Of a DNA stretch of 64,000 bases, positions 48,953-58,387 are shown piece by piece; positions within the stretch are counted from its first letter, which is position 1, and every line of letters starts with the position of its first letter. Origin of the DNA: Devosia sp. (lineage in GTDB: Bacteria; Pseudomonadota; Alphaproteobacteria; Rhizobiales; Devosiaceae); NCBI GenBank assembly GCA_017794705.1, contig CP051235.1, positions 497,010-561,009 of the forward strand, written 5' to 3'. The position numbers and the translations under genes were made by a program. A model generated the notes under the pieces. It was not told the origin of the DNA. It did not search any database and was given only the letters and a program-made list of their open reading frames with translations.

Positions 48953-51499
48953 TCACACCGTCCGCAGATGCTGGGCCGGGCTGGTCGACAGGGCGCGCCA
49001 GGTGGTTGCCGCACCCGCCGCAACCGTCATCAGAATGGCGCCGGCGACCACCAGGAGGATCAGCAACGGGTCGGGAACGAACTCGATCTGCAAATTGTTG
49101 ACGGTGATCGCCCAGGCCGCCGAAATGCCGACGATCGAGGCGATGATCGCCGAAAATGCGCCCAACAGCCCGTACTCGAGAATGAAAACACGCAGCACAT
49201 CCACGCGGGTGGCGCCGAGCACCTTGTGTACCACCGCATCCGCCTCGCGTTGCTTGCGACCCGCCGCCAGCGTACCCGCCAGAACCAGCAAGCCGTTGAC
49301 CACGGCCAGGCCGCCCACGATGGTGACCGCCATGCCCAGTTGCCCCAGAACGTCGGCCACCTGATTGAGCGTGTCACCAATCGGAATGAAACTGACCTCG
49401 GGGAAGGTGCGCACGAGCAGCCGCTCGACGTCTTTCTGGGCCCCGTCGGCCGCCTTGATGCCGCCGAGGAATGTTGACGGATAGCCCTGTACGAAACCGG
49501 GCGAGAAGGTGACCATGAAGTTGATGCCGTTCTGCCACTGATAATCGCGGAAGTTGGCAATGGTGGCATCGAAGACTTCGCTGAACATGCGGATCTGCAG
49601 CGTGTCTCCCACGGACAGTCCCAGTTCATCGCGGATGGTGTCGCGCAGAGAAATCAGCGGCGGCCCGTCATAGTCGGTTGCCCACCACTCCCCTTCCACC
49701 ACAGTCGAGCCCTCGGGCAATTCGGCCTGCCAGGACATGGGGATTTCGCCGTTCAGCATGAACGAGGCTTCCTCCGGCACTTCTTCGTCGGGCGGCAGCC
49801 CGGCTCCGTTGATGCCGATCACCGCGCCGCGCAGCATCGGGCTGACGTCGAAGCGGGTGATGTCCGGATTGCCTTCGGTCAAATCACGGATCGTGTCCAT
49901 TTCGTCTTCGAACAGGTCCGTGACGACGAAAGTGGGTGCGTCACGGCTCACAGCGCCCACGAGTTGCTTGTGCAAATTGGCGTCGAGCAGCGCGATGATC
50001 AGGAGAACGGCCAGCCCCAGCCCAATGGAAACAATGACGATCGGCGCGGTTGATCCCGGCCGGTAAATCTGGCGCAGGGCGTGGCGCAGTGTCCGGCCCG
50101 GCTGAGAGGGAAGCACGCGCAGGAAACGCTGCAACAGCCAACCTGAAGCACGCAAGATGAGGAATGAGGCTACCACGCCGATGGCATAGTACGTGACCAG
50201 TTCAATATCATTGGTGGTCAGCAGCGAAAGCCAGAAGATGCCGGCTGTGGCAGCCAGCAGCGGCAGCAGCACCTGCGGCTTGATCATCTCCCGCCAGCCT
50301 ATTTGCGGCGTCGTGTCGCCCAGTGACCTGAACAACAGGGCCGGGCTGATCTTGCGGGCGCGTACCAGTGGCAAATAGGAGAAGGCAAATCCAGCAAGGC
50401 CACCAAATCCGGCCGCGATGGCAAGGGCACCAGGGTCGGCATAGGCTGGCAGGTTGATGCCCAGCGCCTGTCCCAGTACCGGCAGGATCGCCAACGAGGC
50501 AAGGGCCCCCAGCGCCACGCCAATGCCCACGCCGATTGCCGTCAAAACGGCGATCTGGGCGAAGAAGTGCACCATGATGCGTGCACCGGTCGCCCCGAGG
50601 CTGCGCAAAGTCGCGATGGAGCGTTGACGCTCGCCGATATAGGCGGTGACGCCGTTGGAAACGCCGACGCCGCCGACCAGCAGCGACGACAGGCCCACGA
50701 TCAAGAGGAAGCTGGTGAACAGGTTGTAGTAGCGGACCAGGCCGCCTGCCGCCTCACGCGGTGACCTGTAGGCCCAGCCCTCCAGCCCGATATTGGCGTC
50801 GATGTCGGCCAGGGTCTGTTCATAGTCATTATTGTCCAGAATGATCTTGTAGCGATGCTGGGTCAAAAGGCCGGGCAGCGGCGGACGCAGGTCGGAAATC
50901 GTGGCCAGGCCGTCGATCGAGATCACCACGGTCAGGCCCAGGTTGAAGCCGCGCACAGCTGCATCGGGGAGCTTGGTCAGCGTGCCGCGAACCTCGAATT
51001 CGGTGGTCTGGATGCGGAAACGGTCGCCGACTCCGATGTTGAGCCGCTCGAACAGCACTTCGTCGACCAAAGCCCCGTAAATGCCGTCACGTTCGCCCAA
51101 CAGTTCCGCGGGCTTTTCACCCAGCGGCAATTGCGGGCTGAGGACATCTCCGCGCAGCGGATAGGTCGGTCCCACCGAGAGCAAATCTATGAAGGCGGTT
51201 TCGTCGTCGGTAACGGCGCGGGCGTTGGTGTCGGTAACCTGAACCAGTTCGCCCAGTGTCTTGAGATAGGCCAACTCCTCCGGCGTGGCGTCGCGGTCCG
51301 GACGGGCCAGTTCAATGTCGCCCCCCATCAGGGTTGCCGCGTCGCGCTCGACGACGATCTTGAGGGTCGTGCCCACCGAACCGACGGCGGCAATGACGCT
51401 GCTGCCGAGGGCCAGACAGGCAATCAATACGCCGAAGCGCCGCAGATCCCCTCGCAAATCCTTGAGGCCGACGCGCACCCATCCGATCAACCGGTTCAT
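48953..51499 (-). CDS. ABC exporter permease, FtsX/MacB-like (YbbP type)
   Basis: 848 residues. About ten membrane helices: one after the N-terminus, three around 255-420, two around 440-490, one near 515, and three at the C-terminus, with two large periplasmic parts, the arrangement of YbbP-like mechanotransmission ABC proteins. FtsX-type segments QRSIATLRSLGATGARIM and KQREADAVVHKVLGATRVDV are repeated. Overlaps the ATPase gene by four bases. Substrate unknown; lipid, lipoprotein or hydrophobic compounds are typical for the class. Confidence 0.85.
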   Translation of the reverse strand: MNRLIGWVRVGLKDLRGDLRRFGVLIACLALGSSVIAAVGSVGTTLKIVVERDAATLMGGDIELARPDRDATPEELAYLKTLGELVQVTDTNARAVTDDETAFIDLLSVGPTYPLRGDVLSPQLPLGEKPAELLGERDGIYGALVDEVLFERLNIGVGDRFRIQTTEFEVRGTLTKLPDAAVRGFNLGLTVVISIDGLATISDLRPPLPGLLTQHRYKIILDNNDYEQTLADIDANIGLEGWAYRSPREAAGGLVRYYNLFTSFLLIVGLSSLLVGGVGVSNGVTAYIGERQRSIATLRSLGATGARIMVHFFAQIAVLTAIGVGIGVALGALASLAILPVLGQALGINLPAYADPGALAIAAGFGGLAGFAFSYLPLVRARKISPALLFRSLGDTTPQIGWREMIKPQVLLPLLAATAGIFWLSLLTTNDIELVTYYAIGVVASFLILRASGWLLQRFLRVLPSQPGRTLRHALRQIYRPGSTAPIVIVSIGLGLAVLLIIALLDANLHKQLVGAVSRDAPTFVVTDLFEDEMDTIRDLTEGNPDITRFDVSPMLRGAVIGINGAGLPPDEEVPEEASFMLNGEIPMSWQAELPEGSTVVEGEWWATDYDGPPLISLRDTIRDELGLSVGDTLQIRMFSEVFDATIANFRDYQWQNGINFMVTFSPGFVQGYPSTFLGGIKAADGAQKDVERLLVRTFPEVSFIPIGDTLNQVADVLGQLGMAVTIVGGLAVVNGLLVLAGTLAAGRKQREADAVVHKVLGATRVDVLRVFILEYGLLGAFSAIIASIVGISAAWAITVNNLQIEFVPDPLLILLVVAGAILMTVAAGAATTWRALSTSPAQHLRTV

Positions 51500-52215
51500 T
51501 CGGCGTCAGCTCCCGGTGCGTCAGTCAACTGCCCCCGATTCATGGACAGCCGCCGGTCTGCCCTTGCCGCCAGCGAGGGATCGTGCGTGATCATGATCAC
51601 AGCCGCATTGTGCTTGCGGGCGAGGTTGAACATCAGTTCGATGATCTTTGCGCCGGTATCCTGGTCCAGGTTGCCGGTCGGTTCGTCCGCCAGCAAAAGA
51701 TGCGGCTTGGTGACCATGGCGCGGGCGAGGCCCACGCGCTGCTGCTCGCCACCGGACAAGGCACTCGGCAAGTGGGTCATGCGGTCGCCGAGGCCCACCT
51801 CCTCCAGCGCCTGCCGCGCGGTGTCGCGCATTTCGGCCAGCGACATGCCGGTCTCGGCGATCTCCAGAGACAACATGACGTTTTCAAATGCCGTCAGTGA
51901 AGGGATGAGGTGAAAGTTCTGAAAGACGATGCCGAGATTCTTCCGCCGCAGGATGGCCAGTTCATCCTCGTCGATCCCTGAAAAGTCGTGCCCGGCGATA
52001 ACCACCTTGCCGCTGGTCGCGCGCTCGAGCCCCGAAAGCACCATCAGCAGCGACGTCTTTCCGCTGCCCGACGGACCCGCGATGGCCACTACTTCCGATG
52101 GCATCACCTGAAAGTTGATGTCGTTTAGAATGTGAAGCGAGGATTCTCCCGACTTCAAAAACAGGTTCGCATCCCTGACGTCGATCAGAGGGCCATTCAT
52201 GGAGTTATCGGTCAT
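51496..52215 (-). CDS. ABC exporter ATP-binding protein (LolD/YbbA type)
   Basis: 239 residues. Walker A GPSGSGKTSLL, Q-loop FQNFHLIPSLT, signature LSGGEQQRVGLARAM, Walker B LLLADEPTGNLD and H-loop ITHDPSLAARA are all canonical. The ADEPTGNLD form is typical of the MacB/LolD/FtsE group. Partner of the overlapping FtsX-like permease; no membrane fusion or outer membrane component lies nearby. Confidence 0.9.
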   Translation of the reverse strand: MTDNSMNGPLIDVRDANLFLKSGESSLHILNDINFQVMPSEVVAIAGPSGSGKTSLLMVLSGLERATSGKVVIAGHDFSGIDEDELAILRRKNLGIVFQNFHLIPSLTAFENVMLSLEIAETGMSLAEMRDTARQALEEVGLGDRMTHLPSALSGGEQQRVGLARAMVTKPHLLLADEPTGNLDQDTGAKIIELMFNLARKHNAAVIMITHDPSLAARADRRLSMNRGQLTDAPGADAE

Positions 52216-52408
52216 GTTGCGTTTCTTGGTTGGCTGAATACTGTCGAGTCACATTTCGGTGCGATTGTTCAGTCATCTGAAATAACGTGTTAGGTCACGC
52301 TGGCAAACACTTCACACAAAGTTTTCGACCCGCGTCCACTGGCAATTTGAAGCACCGCGGGGTACTGGAAGAGCAAAGTGTTCCGGCACTTAATCCTGAG
52401 GGAATGAA

Positions 52409-52939
52409 ATGAACAAGTCGATATCGTCTGTTTTGACCGCCATGTTGATGGCATTGTCGCTGGCTTTCGGAGCCGCCACGCCGTCCTTTGCCGGACCCGC
52501 CGAGACCGCTTTGCTCGAATCCTTTGTTGGAAGCTGGCGCGGGGAATCCGTGCTGACCGGGGGTGAAGAAGACGAAGATTTCACCTGCCGCATGACTGTT
52601 GCGAAGGGTACAGGCGCGAAGATCAACTTTGCCGGCCGTTGCTCGCTCATCGGCATGAACCTGGCTGTCAACGGCACAATCGCCTACATCGATGCGAGCC
52701 GCCGCTATGAAGGTGCCATGACTTCGAACACGGCCTATTCCGGCATTGCCGTTGGTCAACGCCAAGGCGACAGCATCCGCTTCACCTTCAGCAAGCGCAA
52801 CCTCGACGAATCCGGGCGCGACCTCACCATCGGCTCGAACATCATTCTGCAGGGCGATTCGATCGTGGTGGAATTTGAGGTCACCTTCAACGAGTCCGGC
52901 GACAAGATGAACGCCTACGTACCTTTCGAACGGCGCTAG
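52409..52939 (+). CDS. secreted protein, lipocalin-like barrel suspected
   Basis: 176 residues. Sec signal peptide (TAMLMALSLAFGAATPSFAG), then VGSWRGESVLTGGEEDEDFT, alternating strands and SYEGAM-like segments typical of small heme-free barrel proteins (THAP4/DUF-type nitrobindin or lipocalin look). Two cysteines (FTCRMTV, AGRCSLIG) may bridge. SD GAGGGA. Divergent from the ABC exporter genes with a 193-base gap; a functional link is possible but not shown. Confidence 0.65.
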   Translation: MNKSISSVLTAMLMALSLAFGAATPSFAGPAETALLESFVGSWRGESVLTGGEEDEDFTCRMTVAKGTGAKINFAGRCSLIGMNLAVNGTIAYIDASRRYEGAMTSNTAYSGIAVGQRQGDSIRFTFSKRNLDESGRDLTIGSNIILQGDSIVVEFEVTFNESGDKMNAYVPFERR

Positions 52940-52960
52940 GCGGATTCACTTTTCGGGAGT

Positions 52961-53034
52961 TGGAGCGGGTAGCGGGAATCGAACCCGCATATTCAGCTTG
53001 GAAGGCTGCTGCTCTACCATTGAGCTATACCCGC
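52961..53034 (-). tRNA. tRNA-Gly(TCC)
   Basis: 74 nt with encoded CCA. Acceptor GCGGGTA/TACCCGC, D-arm TAGCTCAATGGTAGAGC, anticodon loop CTTCCAA giving TCC, T-arm GGGTTCGATTCCC. Lies 22 bases downstream of tRNA-Tyr, so both are in one transcript. Confidence 0.97.
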
Positions 53035-53056
53035 TTCCGGAAGGTGCCTGTCTGGT

Positions 53057-53141
53057 TGGTGGAGGGGGCTGGATTCGAACCAGCGTACGCTAAGCGGTCA
53101 GATTTACAGTCTGATGGATTTAACCACTCTCCCACCCCTCC
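53057..53141 (-). tRNA. tRNA-Tyr(GTA)
   Basis: 85 nt with encoded CCA and the long variable arm of class II tRNAs. Acceptor GGAGGGG/CCCCTCC, anticodon stem-loop CAGACTGTAAATCTG giving GTA, T-arm TGGTTCGAATCCA. First of the tRNA-Tyr/tRNA-Gly pair. Confidence 0.97.
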
Positions 53142-53193
53142 TTACACCAGAGGCGCGTGCCGTTGGACCTCCGGGGACCCATCCGACGGGCGG

Positions 53194-53222
53194 TTTATGG
53201 TCAGTGCGATGCGGACTGTCAA
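53194..53222 (-). promoter_or_regulatory. promoter of the tRNA-Tyr/tRNA-Gly unit
   Basis: Minus-strand TTGACA (53217-53222, perfect -35), 17-base spacer and CATAAA (53194-53199), about 50 bases upstream of tRNA-Tyr. The divergent rlmB gene starts at 53312, so the 170-base gap serves both directions. Confidence 0.62.
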
Positions 53223-53311
53223 CCGGCAATTCAATCGCCGGTCCAGCGTGATGGAACTTGACAAGTGTCCGGGTGCGCCGTTGCCTGCCCCCGCCTCTTG
53301 AGGAGACCGGC

Positions 53312-54070
53312 ATGCGCGGCAAAAACTTTCATCACAAATCCCAAAAGCGGAGACCCCAGGCTGATCCAGATCAGCCCGTGCTGCTGTACGGTCTGCACAC
53401 AGTGCGTGCCGCGCTGGACAATCCGCAACGAACGAAGCTGCGCCTTCTGGCGACGCCGAATGCCCTGGCCCGACTAGCCGAAAGCGGCCCGATCGCGGGC
53501 GTCGAGCCGACGGAGGTTCATCCAAAGGAACTGGACAAGCTGCTGGGGCCGGACGCGGTTCATCAAGGGGTCGTGCTGGAGTGCCAGCCCCTGCCCCGCC
53601 TCGACATCGGCACCTTGAGCGATGCCAGATTGCTGGTGGTGCTGGATCAGGTCACCGATCCGCACAATGTGGGCGCGATCCTGCGTACCGCCTGTGCGTT
53701 CGGGGCAGACGCGGTGTTGACGACAGCGCGGTACGCGCCTCAGGAAACCGGCGTACTGGCCAAGTCCGCTTCCGGCGCGCTGGACCTGATCCCGATGGTC
53801 GAGGTGGGTAACCTTGGAGATGCTCTGACAAGGCTGAAGAGACTGGGCATCTGGTGCGTGGGACTGGATTCGGAGGCGGATCAGCCGCTGCGCGCAGCCG
53901 CCATCGACAAGCATGTTGCGCTGGTGATGGGGGCCGAGGGCAAGGGTCTGCGCCAAAAGACCCGCGACCTTTGCGACGAAATGCTGCGGCTTGACATGCC
54001 CGGCGCCATCAAGAGCCTCAATGTTTCAAACGCTGCCGCGATCGCCCTGTTCGCCCTCACCCAAAAATGA
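53312..54070 (+). CDS. rlmB: TrmH/RlmB family rRNA 2'-O-ribose methyltransferase
   Basis: 252 residues from the ATG at 53312 (GAGGAG ahead); an upstream in-frame start adds unconserved residues. N-terminal substrate-binding domain (LLYGLHTVRAALDNPQRT), SPOUT catalytic domain with DQVTDPHNVGAILRTACAFG (motif 1), ALVMGAEGKGLRQ (motif 2) and the knot motif GAIKSLNVSNAAAIALF (motif 3). The likely target is G2251 of 23S rRNA (E. coli numbering). rlmB beside tRNA-Tyr is a known rhizobial arrangement. Confidence 0.9.
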   Translation: MRGKNFHHKSQKRRPQADPDQPVLLYGLHTVRAALDNPQRTKLRLLATPNALARLAESGPIAGVEPTEVHPKELDKLLGPDAVHQGVVLECQPLPRLDIGTLSDARLLVVLDQVTDPHNVGAILRTACAFGADAVLTTARYAPQETGVLAKSASGALDLIPMVEVGNLGDALTRLKRLGIWCVGLDSEADQPLRAAAIDKHVALVMGAEGKGLRQKTRDLCDEMLRLDMPGAIKSLNVSNAAAIALFALTQK

Positions 54071-54091
54071 ACGGCCCGCCAAGCGGGCCGT
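54063..54091 (-). terminator. terminator of the PPC-like protein gene
   Basis: Nine perfect pairs (ACGGCCCGC/GCGGGCCGT) just beyond the rlmB stop. On the minus strand it is followed three bases later by five T residues, so it mainly stops transcription from the 54119-54592 gene. Confidence 0.6.
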
Positions 54092-54118
54092 CCGTAGTTG
54101 TTTTGACAGGCAAGGCGG

Positions 54119-54592
54119 TCAGAACGATTCGAGTTCCAGTCGCGCGTTGCAGGTCGACGGATCGTAAGTCCCGATCCAGATATCATAGACACCGGTCGAC
54201 GGACGGGTCAGGCGGATCTTGGCATCGCCGCCGCCGCCGTCATCGTCGTCGAAATACCAGTTGCCGCCGCCCGTGTTGATCAGCAGCACGGTATCGCAGT
54301 TGCCGACTGCCCGGAACTCGAGCTGATAGTTGCCACCGGTGTATTGCAATTCAAAGTCGGGACGGAAGGCAACGTAGCCAATCGCCCGTTCGCCGGAACT
54401 CTGATGATAGATGCCACAGTTGTTCAGGTATTGGTCGCCCCCTGCCACGACACTGTGTGCCTTGGGCTGCCAAAGTTCACTGCCACTGTAGCGCAGATAG
54501 CTTGCCGTTGGTTCCTGACGCCAGTCAGGGCAGGCAAGCGCAATTGTCGGCACCAGGATCAGTGCCAGAGATAGAAGCATTCGTTTGAGCAT
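54119..54592 (-). CDS. secreted protein with PPC-like domain
   Basis: 157 residues from the ATG at 54592 (GGAGG five to six bases ahead). Signal peptide LLSLALILVPTIALAC with a cysteine at the end that could be a lipobox or the first disulfide partner. The C-terminal part DTVLLINTGGGNWYFDDDDG, then GGGGDAKIRL and GVYDIWIGTYDP, is the pattern of the bacterial pre-peptidase C-terminal (PPC) beta-sandwich with an acidic, probably Ca-binding loop. No enzyme domain is attached. Confidence 0.7.
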   Translation of the reverse strand: MLKRMLLSLALILVPTIALACPDWRQEPTASYLRYSGSELWQPKAHSVVAGGDQYLNNCGIYHQSSGERAIGYVAFRPDFELQYTGGNYQLEFRAVGNCDTVLLINTGGGNWYFDDDDGGGGDAKIRLTRPSTGVYDIWIGTYDPSTCNARLELESF

Positions 54593-54827
54593 TTGGTCCT
54601 CCAGTTTGGTCCCCCTACGTTCCCAACTCGAAGAACCCAAAACTATGACCCGCGTGGCACATGCGGGCCAAACCTCTGAAATGGCTCGGAAACGAATTGC
54701 GACGTTGACTGATAATTAAGCCGACGCCGACAATTCGCACAAGTCTTTATGTATGGCTAAAATTGGTAAGAGATCGCCGGGAATGGCGATTCCGGGCCAT
54801 GCTCAAAAGCACAGCCCGGTCAGGTGC

Positions 54828-55874
54828 CTAGGACGCCTGGGCGAGGAAAGGCGTCGAGTTGAGGATCTGCAATTCCTCGTCGCTCATTTCCGCCTCGATG
54901 TCGGCAAACAAAGGCGTCGACAGGTAGCGTTCGCCGGTGTCCGGCAGCATGGCCAGAATGGTCGAGCCTTTCGGCGCATTTTCGGCCACCTTCAGCGCGG
55001 CCGCGAGTGTGGCACCACTGGAAATGCCGACGAAGATGCCCTCCTTGGTCGCCAGGTCCTTCGAGGACTGAATGGCCTCGGGTCCGGCAATGGTCATCAA
55101 TTCGTTGATCAACCCGGAGTCCACCGCATCTTCCGTAATCTTCGGAATGAAGTTCGGCGTCCAGCCCTGCATCGGATGCGGCGAGAAACTAGGATGCTTT
55201 TCGGACGGGGTACCGTCCGGGTTTCGCGCCTGTTTGGCACCGCTGGTCAACAGGGCCGCCGGTTCCGGTTCCGCGACCACAATCTTCGTGTCGGGGCTCT
55301 TCTCCGCCAGCACCCGCGACACGCCGCGCAAAGTGCCGCCGGTGCCATATCCGGTCACCCAATAGTCGAGTTTGCCGGCTGGGAAATCCTCGAGGATTTC
55401 GACAGCAGTGGTTTTCGAGTGGAAGTCCGGGTTGGCTTCATTCTCGAACTGCTGCGCCCAGAACCAGCCATTTTTCTCGGCCAGTTCGCGGGCCTTGTCG
55501 ACCATTCCGGTGGCGCTGGCAGCGGCCGGCGTGACCACCACCTTGGCGCCGAGGAAACGCATCAGGCGCCGGCGCTCGACGGAAAAGCTTTCGGCCATGG
55601 TGATGACCAGCGGGTATCCCTTGGCAGCGCAAACCATGGCAAGGCCTATGCCTGTGTTGCCGGAAGTGGCTTCGACCACCGTCTGGCCCGGCTTCAGGGC
55701 GCCGGACTTTTCCGCCGCTTCGATGATGCCCAGCGCCAGCCTGTCCTTCACCGACCCCAAGGGATTGAATGCCTCGACCTTGACGTAAAGGTTCACGCCC
55801 TTGGGCCCAAGCTTGTTGATCCTGACGACCGGCGTCCGGCCCACTGTTCCAAGAATATCGTCATACACGGCCAT
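54828..55874 (-). CDS. cysK: cysteine synthase A (O-acetylserine sulfhydrylase)
   Basis: 348 residues from the ATG at 55874 (GGGAG ahead); an open stretch upstream is not conserved. PLP enzyme making cysteine from O-acetylserine and sulfide. PLP lysine K43 in NPLGSVKDRLA, EATSGNTGIGLAMV, phosphate loop VTGYGTGGTLRGV and the C-terminal GISSGATLAAAL are present. Longer than E. coli CysK by about 25 residues, mainly an insert around KQARNPDGTPSEKHPSFSPH, a form common in alphaproteobacteria. Confidence 0.93.
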   Translation of the reverse strand: MAVYDDILGTVGRTPVVRINKLGPKGVNLYVKVEAFNPLGSVKDRLALGIIEAAEKSGALKPGQTVVEATSGNTGIGLAMVCAAKGYPLVITMAESFSVERRRLMRFLGAKVVVTPAAASATGMVDKARELAEKNGWFWAQQFENEANPDFHSKTTAVEILEDFPAGKLDYWVTGYGTGGTLRGVSRVLAEKSPDTKIVVAEPEPAALLTSGAKQARNPDGTPSEKHPSFSPHPMQGWTPNFIPKITEDAVDSGLINELMTIAGPEAIQSSKDLATKEGIFVGISSGATLAAALKVAENAPKGSTILAMLPDTGERYLSTPLFADIEAEMSDEELQILNSTPFLAQAS

Positions 55875-56057
55875 GATTGCTCTCCCGCCTCTTGCTTTGA
55901 AAATAATCTGCGCCCTACAGCGCCATCGTATCAGGTGGCCAGCCCACACCCCAATTCAAGCCACCGCAAGGCAGGATCGAAAAGTGCGAACTGATTTTCC
56001 CGATCCGCCGATAACCGTGATGGTTTTGTTCTTGAAATCCGTCCAAACCGGCGAAAC

Positions 56058-56522
56058 TCATCGCGCCTTGCGCAGCGCCCTTTGTACCGCCTCGGCCAGG
56101 GACTGGGTGAATGCACGCCGGTCCCTGTCGGTAAATCCGGGATTGTGACCGGATATGGCGCCGCTTTCGCGCAAATCCTGTTTCAGGTCTCGCATGGCCA
56201 GAGCCATGCCCACCGATTGGGGCGAGAAGGGCTTGCCGGTTGGGCCGAGCACTTCAGCGCCCTTTTGCACGCATCTGTGTGCCAGCGGCACATCAGCGGT
56301 CACAACAATGTCCGACGCAGACACATTCTCGACTATCCAGTCGTCTGCCGCGTCAGGTCCCTGCGGCACGACCACGTTCCGGACCAGTGGATCGCGCGAT
56401 GGCCGCAGACCGGAGTTTGCAACCATGGTGGTCAAAACCCCTGCCCGGTCGGCAATCCTGAGGATTTCCGCCTTCACCGGACACGCGTCGGCGTCGACGA
56501 ATATGACCGGGTTATCGCCCAA
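56058..56522 (-). CDS. YaiI/YqxD (UPF0178) family protein
   Basis: 154 residues from the TTG at 56522, which comes directly after the stop of the upstream dehydrogenase gene; an ATG at 56561 would overlap that gene by 38 bases and add unlike residues. Family block VIFVDADACPVKAEILRIA, then VVTADVPLAHRCVQKGAEVL and a C-terminal RRAFTQSLAEAV. The aspartates suggest a PIN-like nuclease fold, but activity is unproven. Confidence 0.82.
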   Translation of the reverse strand: MGDNPVIFVDADACPVKAEILRIADRAGVLTTMVANSGLRPSRDPLVRNVVVPQGPDAADDWIVENVSASDIVVTADVPLAHRCVQKGAEVLGPTGKPFSPQSVGMALAMRDLKQDLRESGAISGHNPGFTDRDRRAFTQSLAEAVQRALRKAR

Positions 56523-56523
56523 A

Positions 56524-57633
56524 TCAGTAGAGCACCACTGAACGGATCGACTTGCCCTCATGCATCAGATCAAATGCCGAGTTGATGTCGTCCAGTCCCA
56601 TCGTATGTGTGATCATCGGGTCGATCTCGATTTTGCCCTGCATGTACCAGTCAACGATCCTGGGGACATCCGTTCGGCCCCTTGCCCCGCCAAAGGCGGT
56701 GCCGCGCCAGACGCGGCCGGTGACCAGTTGGAACGGACGGGTCGAGATTTCCTGACCGGCACCGGCAACGCCGATGATGATGCTCTCGCCCCACCCCTTG
56801 TGGCAGCATTCCAGCGCCTGCCGCATCACGGAAGGCTGACCGATACATTCGAATGAATAATCGGCGCCGCCCTTGGTCAGATCAACCAGATAGGGGACGA
56901 GGTCGCCTTCGACATCATTCGGATTGACAAAGTGAGTCATTCCAAAGCGTTCACCCCAGGCCTTCTTGTCGTTGTTGAGGTCCACACCAACGATCATTTC
57001 CGCACCGATCAGGCGCAGTCCCTGAATGACGTTCAGCCCGATTCCGCCGAGACCGAATACTACGGCCCGACAGCCGGGCTCGGCCTTGGCCGTGTTGATG
57101 ACGGCGCCAATGCCGGTCGTCACGCCACAGCCGATGTAGCAGACCTTGTCGAATGGCGCTTCGGGGTTGATCTTGGCGACCGCGATCTCAGGCAGGACCG
57201 TGTAGTTTGAGAACGTGGACGTGCCCATGTAGTGGTAAATCGGCTCGCCTCCCAGAGAGAACCGCGACGTGCCGTCGGGCATCAGGCCCTGCCCCTGTGT
57301 GGCACGGATGGACTGACAGAGATTGGTCTTGGGGTTGAGACAATATTCGCATTCACGGCATTCGGGCGTGTAGAGAGGAATCACATGGTCGCCCTTTTTG
57401 ACGCTCGTCACGCCCGGTCCGACATCCACCACAACACCGGCCCCTTCATGCCCAAGAATGGAAGGAAATATCCCCTCTGGGTCGGCACCTGATAAAGTGA
57501 ATTCGTCGGTGTGGCACACACCTGTCGCCTTGACCTCCACCAGCACTTCGCCCTCGCGCGGACCCGCAAGATCCACTTCAACGATTTCCAGCGGTTTGCC
57601 TGCCGCCACTGCCAGCGCCGCGCGCGATTTCAT
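56524..57633 (-). CDS. frmA: S-(hydroxymethyl)glutathione dehydrogenase / class III alcohol dehydrogenase
   Basis: 369 residues. Oxidises S-hydroxymethylglutathione (formaldehyde adduct) with NAD; also reduces S-nitrosoglutathione. Catalytic-zinc ligands in [13 protein letters not shown] and GHEGAG, structural-zinc cysteines in [17 protein letters not shown], and Rossmann [20 protein letters not shown] stands ahead of the ATG at 57633. The frame is open far upstream but that is antisense to nasT. Divergent from nasT with a 132-base gap. Confidence 0.94.
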   Translation of the reverse strand: MKSRAALAVAAGKPLEIVEVDLAGPREGEVLVEVKATGVCHTDEFTLSGADPEGIFPSILGHEGAGVVVDVGPGVTSVKKGDHVIPLYTPECRECEYCLNPKTNLCQSIRATQGQGLMPDGTSRFSLGGEPIYHYMGTSTFSNYTVLPEIAVAKINPEAPFDKVCYIGCGVTTGIGAVINTAKAEPGCRAVVFGLGGIGLNVIQGLRLIGAEMIVGVDLNNDKKAWGERFGMTHFVNPNDVEGDLVPYLVDLTKGGADYSFECIGQPSVMRQALECCHKGWGESIIIGVAGAGQEISTRPFQLVTGRVWRGTAFGGARGRTDVPRIVDWYMQGKIEIDPMITHTMGLDDINSAFDLMHEGKSIRSVVLY

Positions 57634-57740
57634 GCGTACCTCCCTCTTTTTGCAGTGCAAAACTGGCATGGGGAAGCTCATGAGGCAACATGGTTCTGCC
57701 TTGCCGCGTGGGTTTGTGCCTGCGCCAATTCGCGCACTTG

Positions 57741-57765
57741 TTGTGCATTTTTTGGAATTGCACAA
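57741..57765. promoter_or_regulatory. inverted repeat directly before nasT
   Basis: TTGTGCA and TGCACAA, seven-base perfect arms 11 bases apart, end exactly at the possible ATG 57766. As RNA it would be a hairpin next to the start codon; as DNA it is a dyad for a regulator in the frmA-nasT gap. If nasT starts at 57778 or 57793 the repeat sits fully in the leader. Confidence 0.45.
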
Positions 57766-58383
57766 ATGGTGCGCATCATGTTCAGTGCGCCCATGCCGGC
57801 CCGCGACCTGTCCATCGCCATTGTCGACCAGAACCACATCCGTGCCTCGATCATCGAGGAAGGGTTGCGTGAGGCGGGGCATTCGCGGGTTGTTGTGATT
57901 TCGGACATGACGGCAGCGGCGCGCCAGATATCGGAAGTCGGCCCGGATGTTGTGGTGGTTGACCTCGAAAATCCCAACCGGGACATGCTCGAGCACTTTT
58001 TCGCCCTCAGCCGGGCGCTGCAGAAACCCATTGCCATGTTTGTCGACCAGTCCGGCAGCGACAGCGTCGAGGCCGCTGTCGAGGCAGGCGTGTCCGCCTA
58101 CATTGTCGATGGTTTGCGCAAGGAACGCGTCAAGCCGATCCTCGACATGGCGATCTCCCGTTTCAATGCATTTTCGAAGCTTTCGCGCGAACTGGCGGAG
58201 GCGCGAAGCGAACTGGAAGACCGCAAGATCATCGAGCAGGCCAAGGGAATATTGATGCGCCAGCGCGGCATCGATGAAGCCGCCGCCTACAAGCTCCTGC
58301 GCAGCACCGCAATGCAGCAAAACCGCAAACTGGCAGAGGTGGCCCAGAGCCTGATCCTTGCCGCCGGACTGTTGGAGGGATGA
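57766..58383 (+). CDS. nasT: ANTAR-domain response regulator NasT
   Basis: 205 residues from ATG 57766; ATGs at 57778 and 57793 are equally possible. Receiver-like domain ([30 protein letters not shown]) and a C-terminal ANTAR domain (about 140-200: [40 protein letters not shown]), which binds RNA with paired hexaloop hairpins and prevents termination. Its neighbours nasS and nrtA and the matching leader at 59758-59851 support the NasT call. Confidence 0.92.
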   Translation: MVRIMFSAPMPARDLSIAIVDQNHIRASIIEEGLREAGHSRVVVISDMTAAARQISEVGPDVVVVDLENPNRDMLEHFFALSRALQKPIAMFVDQSGSDSVEAAVEAGVSAYIVDGLRKERVKPILDMAISRFNAFSKLSRELAEARSELEDRKIIEQAKGILMRQRGIDEAAAYKLLRSTAMQQNRKLAEVAQSLILAAGLLEG

Positions 58384-58387
58384 CCAG

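Noticed and set aside
57634-57765. sigma54 promoter upstream of nasT
   Set aside because: The best candidate has GG and GC nine bases apart instead of ten, and lacks TTGC at the -12 part.
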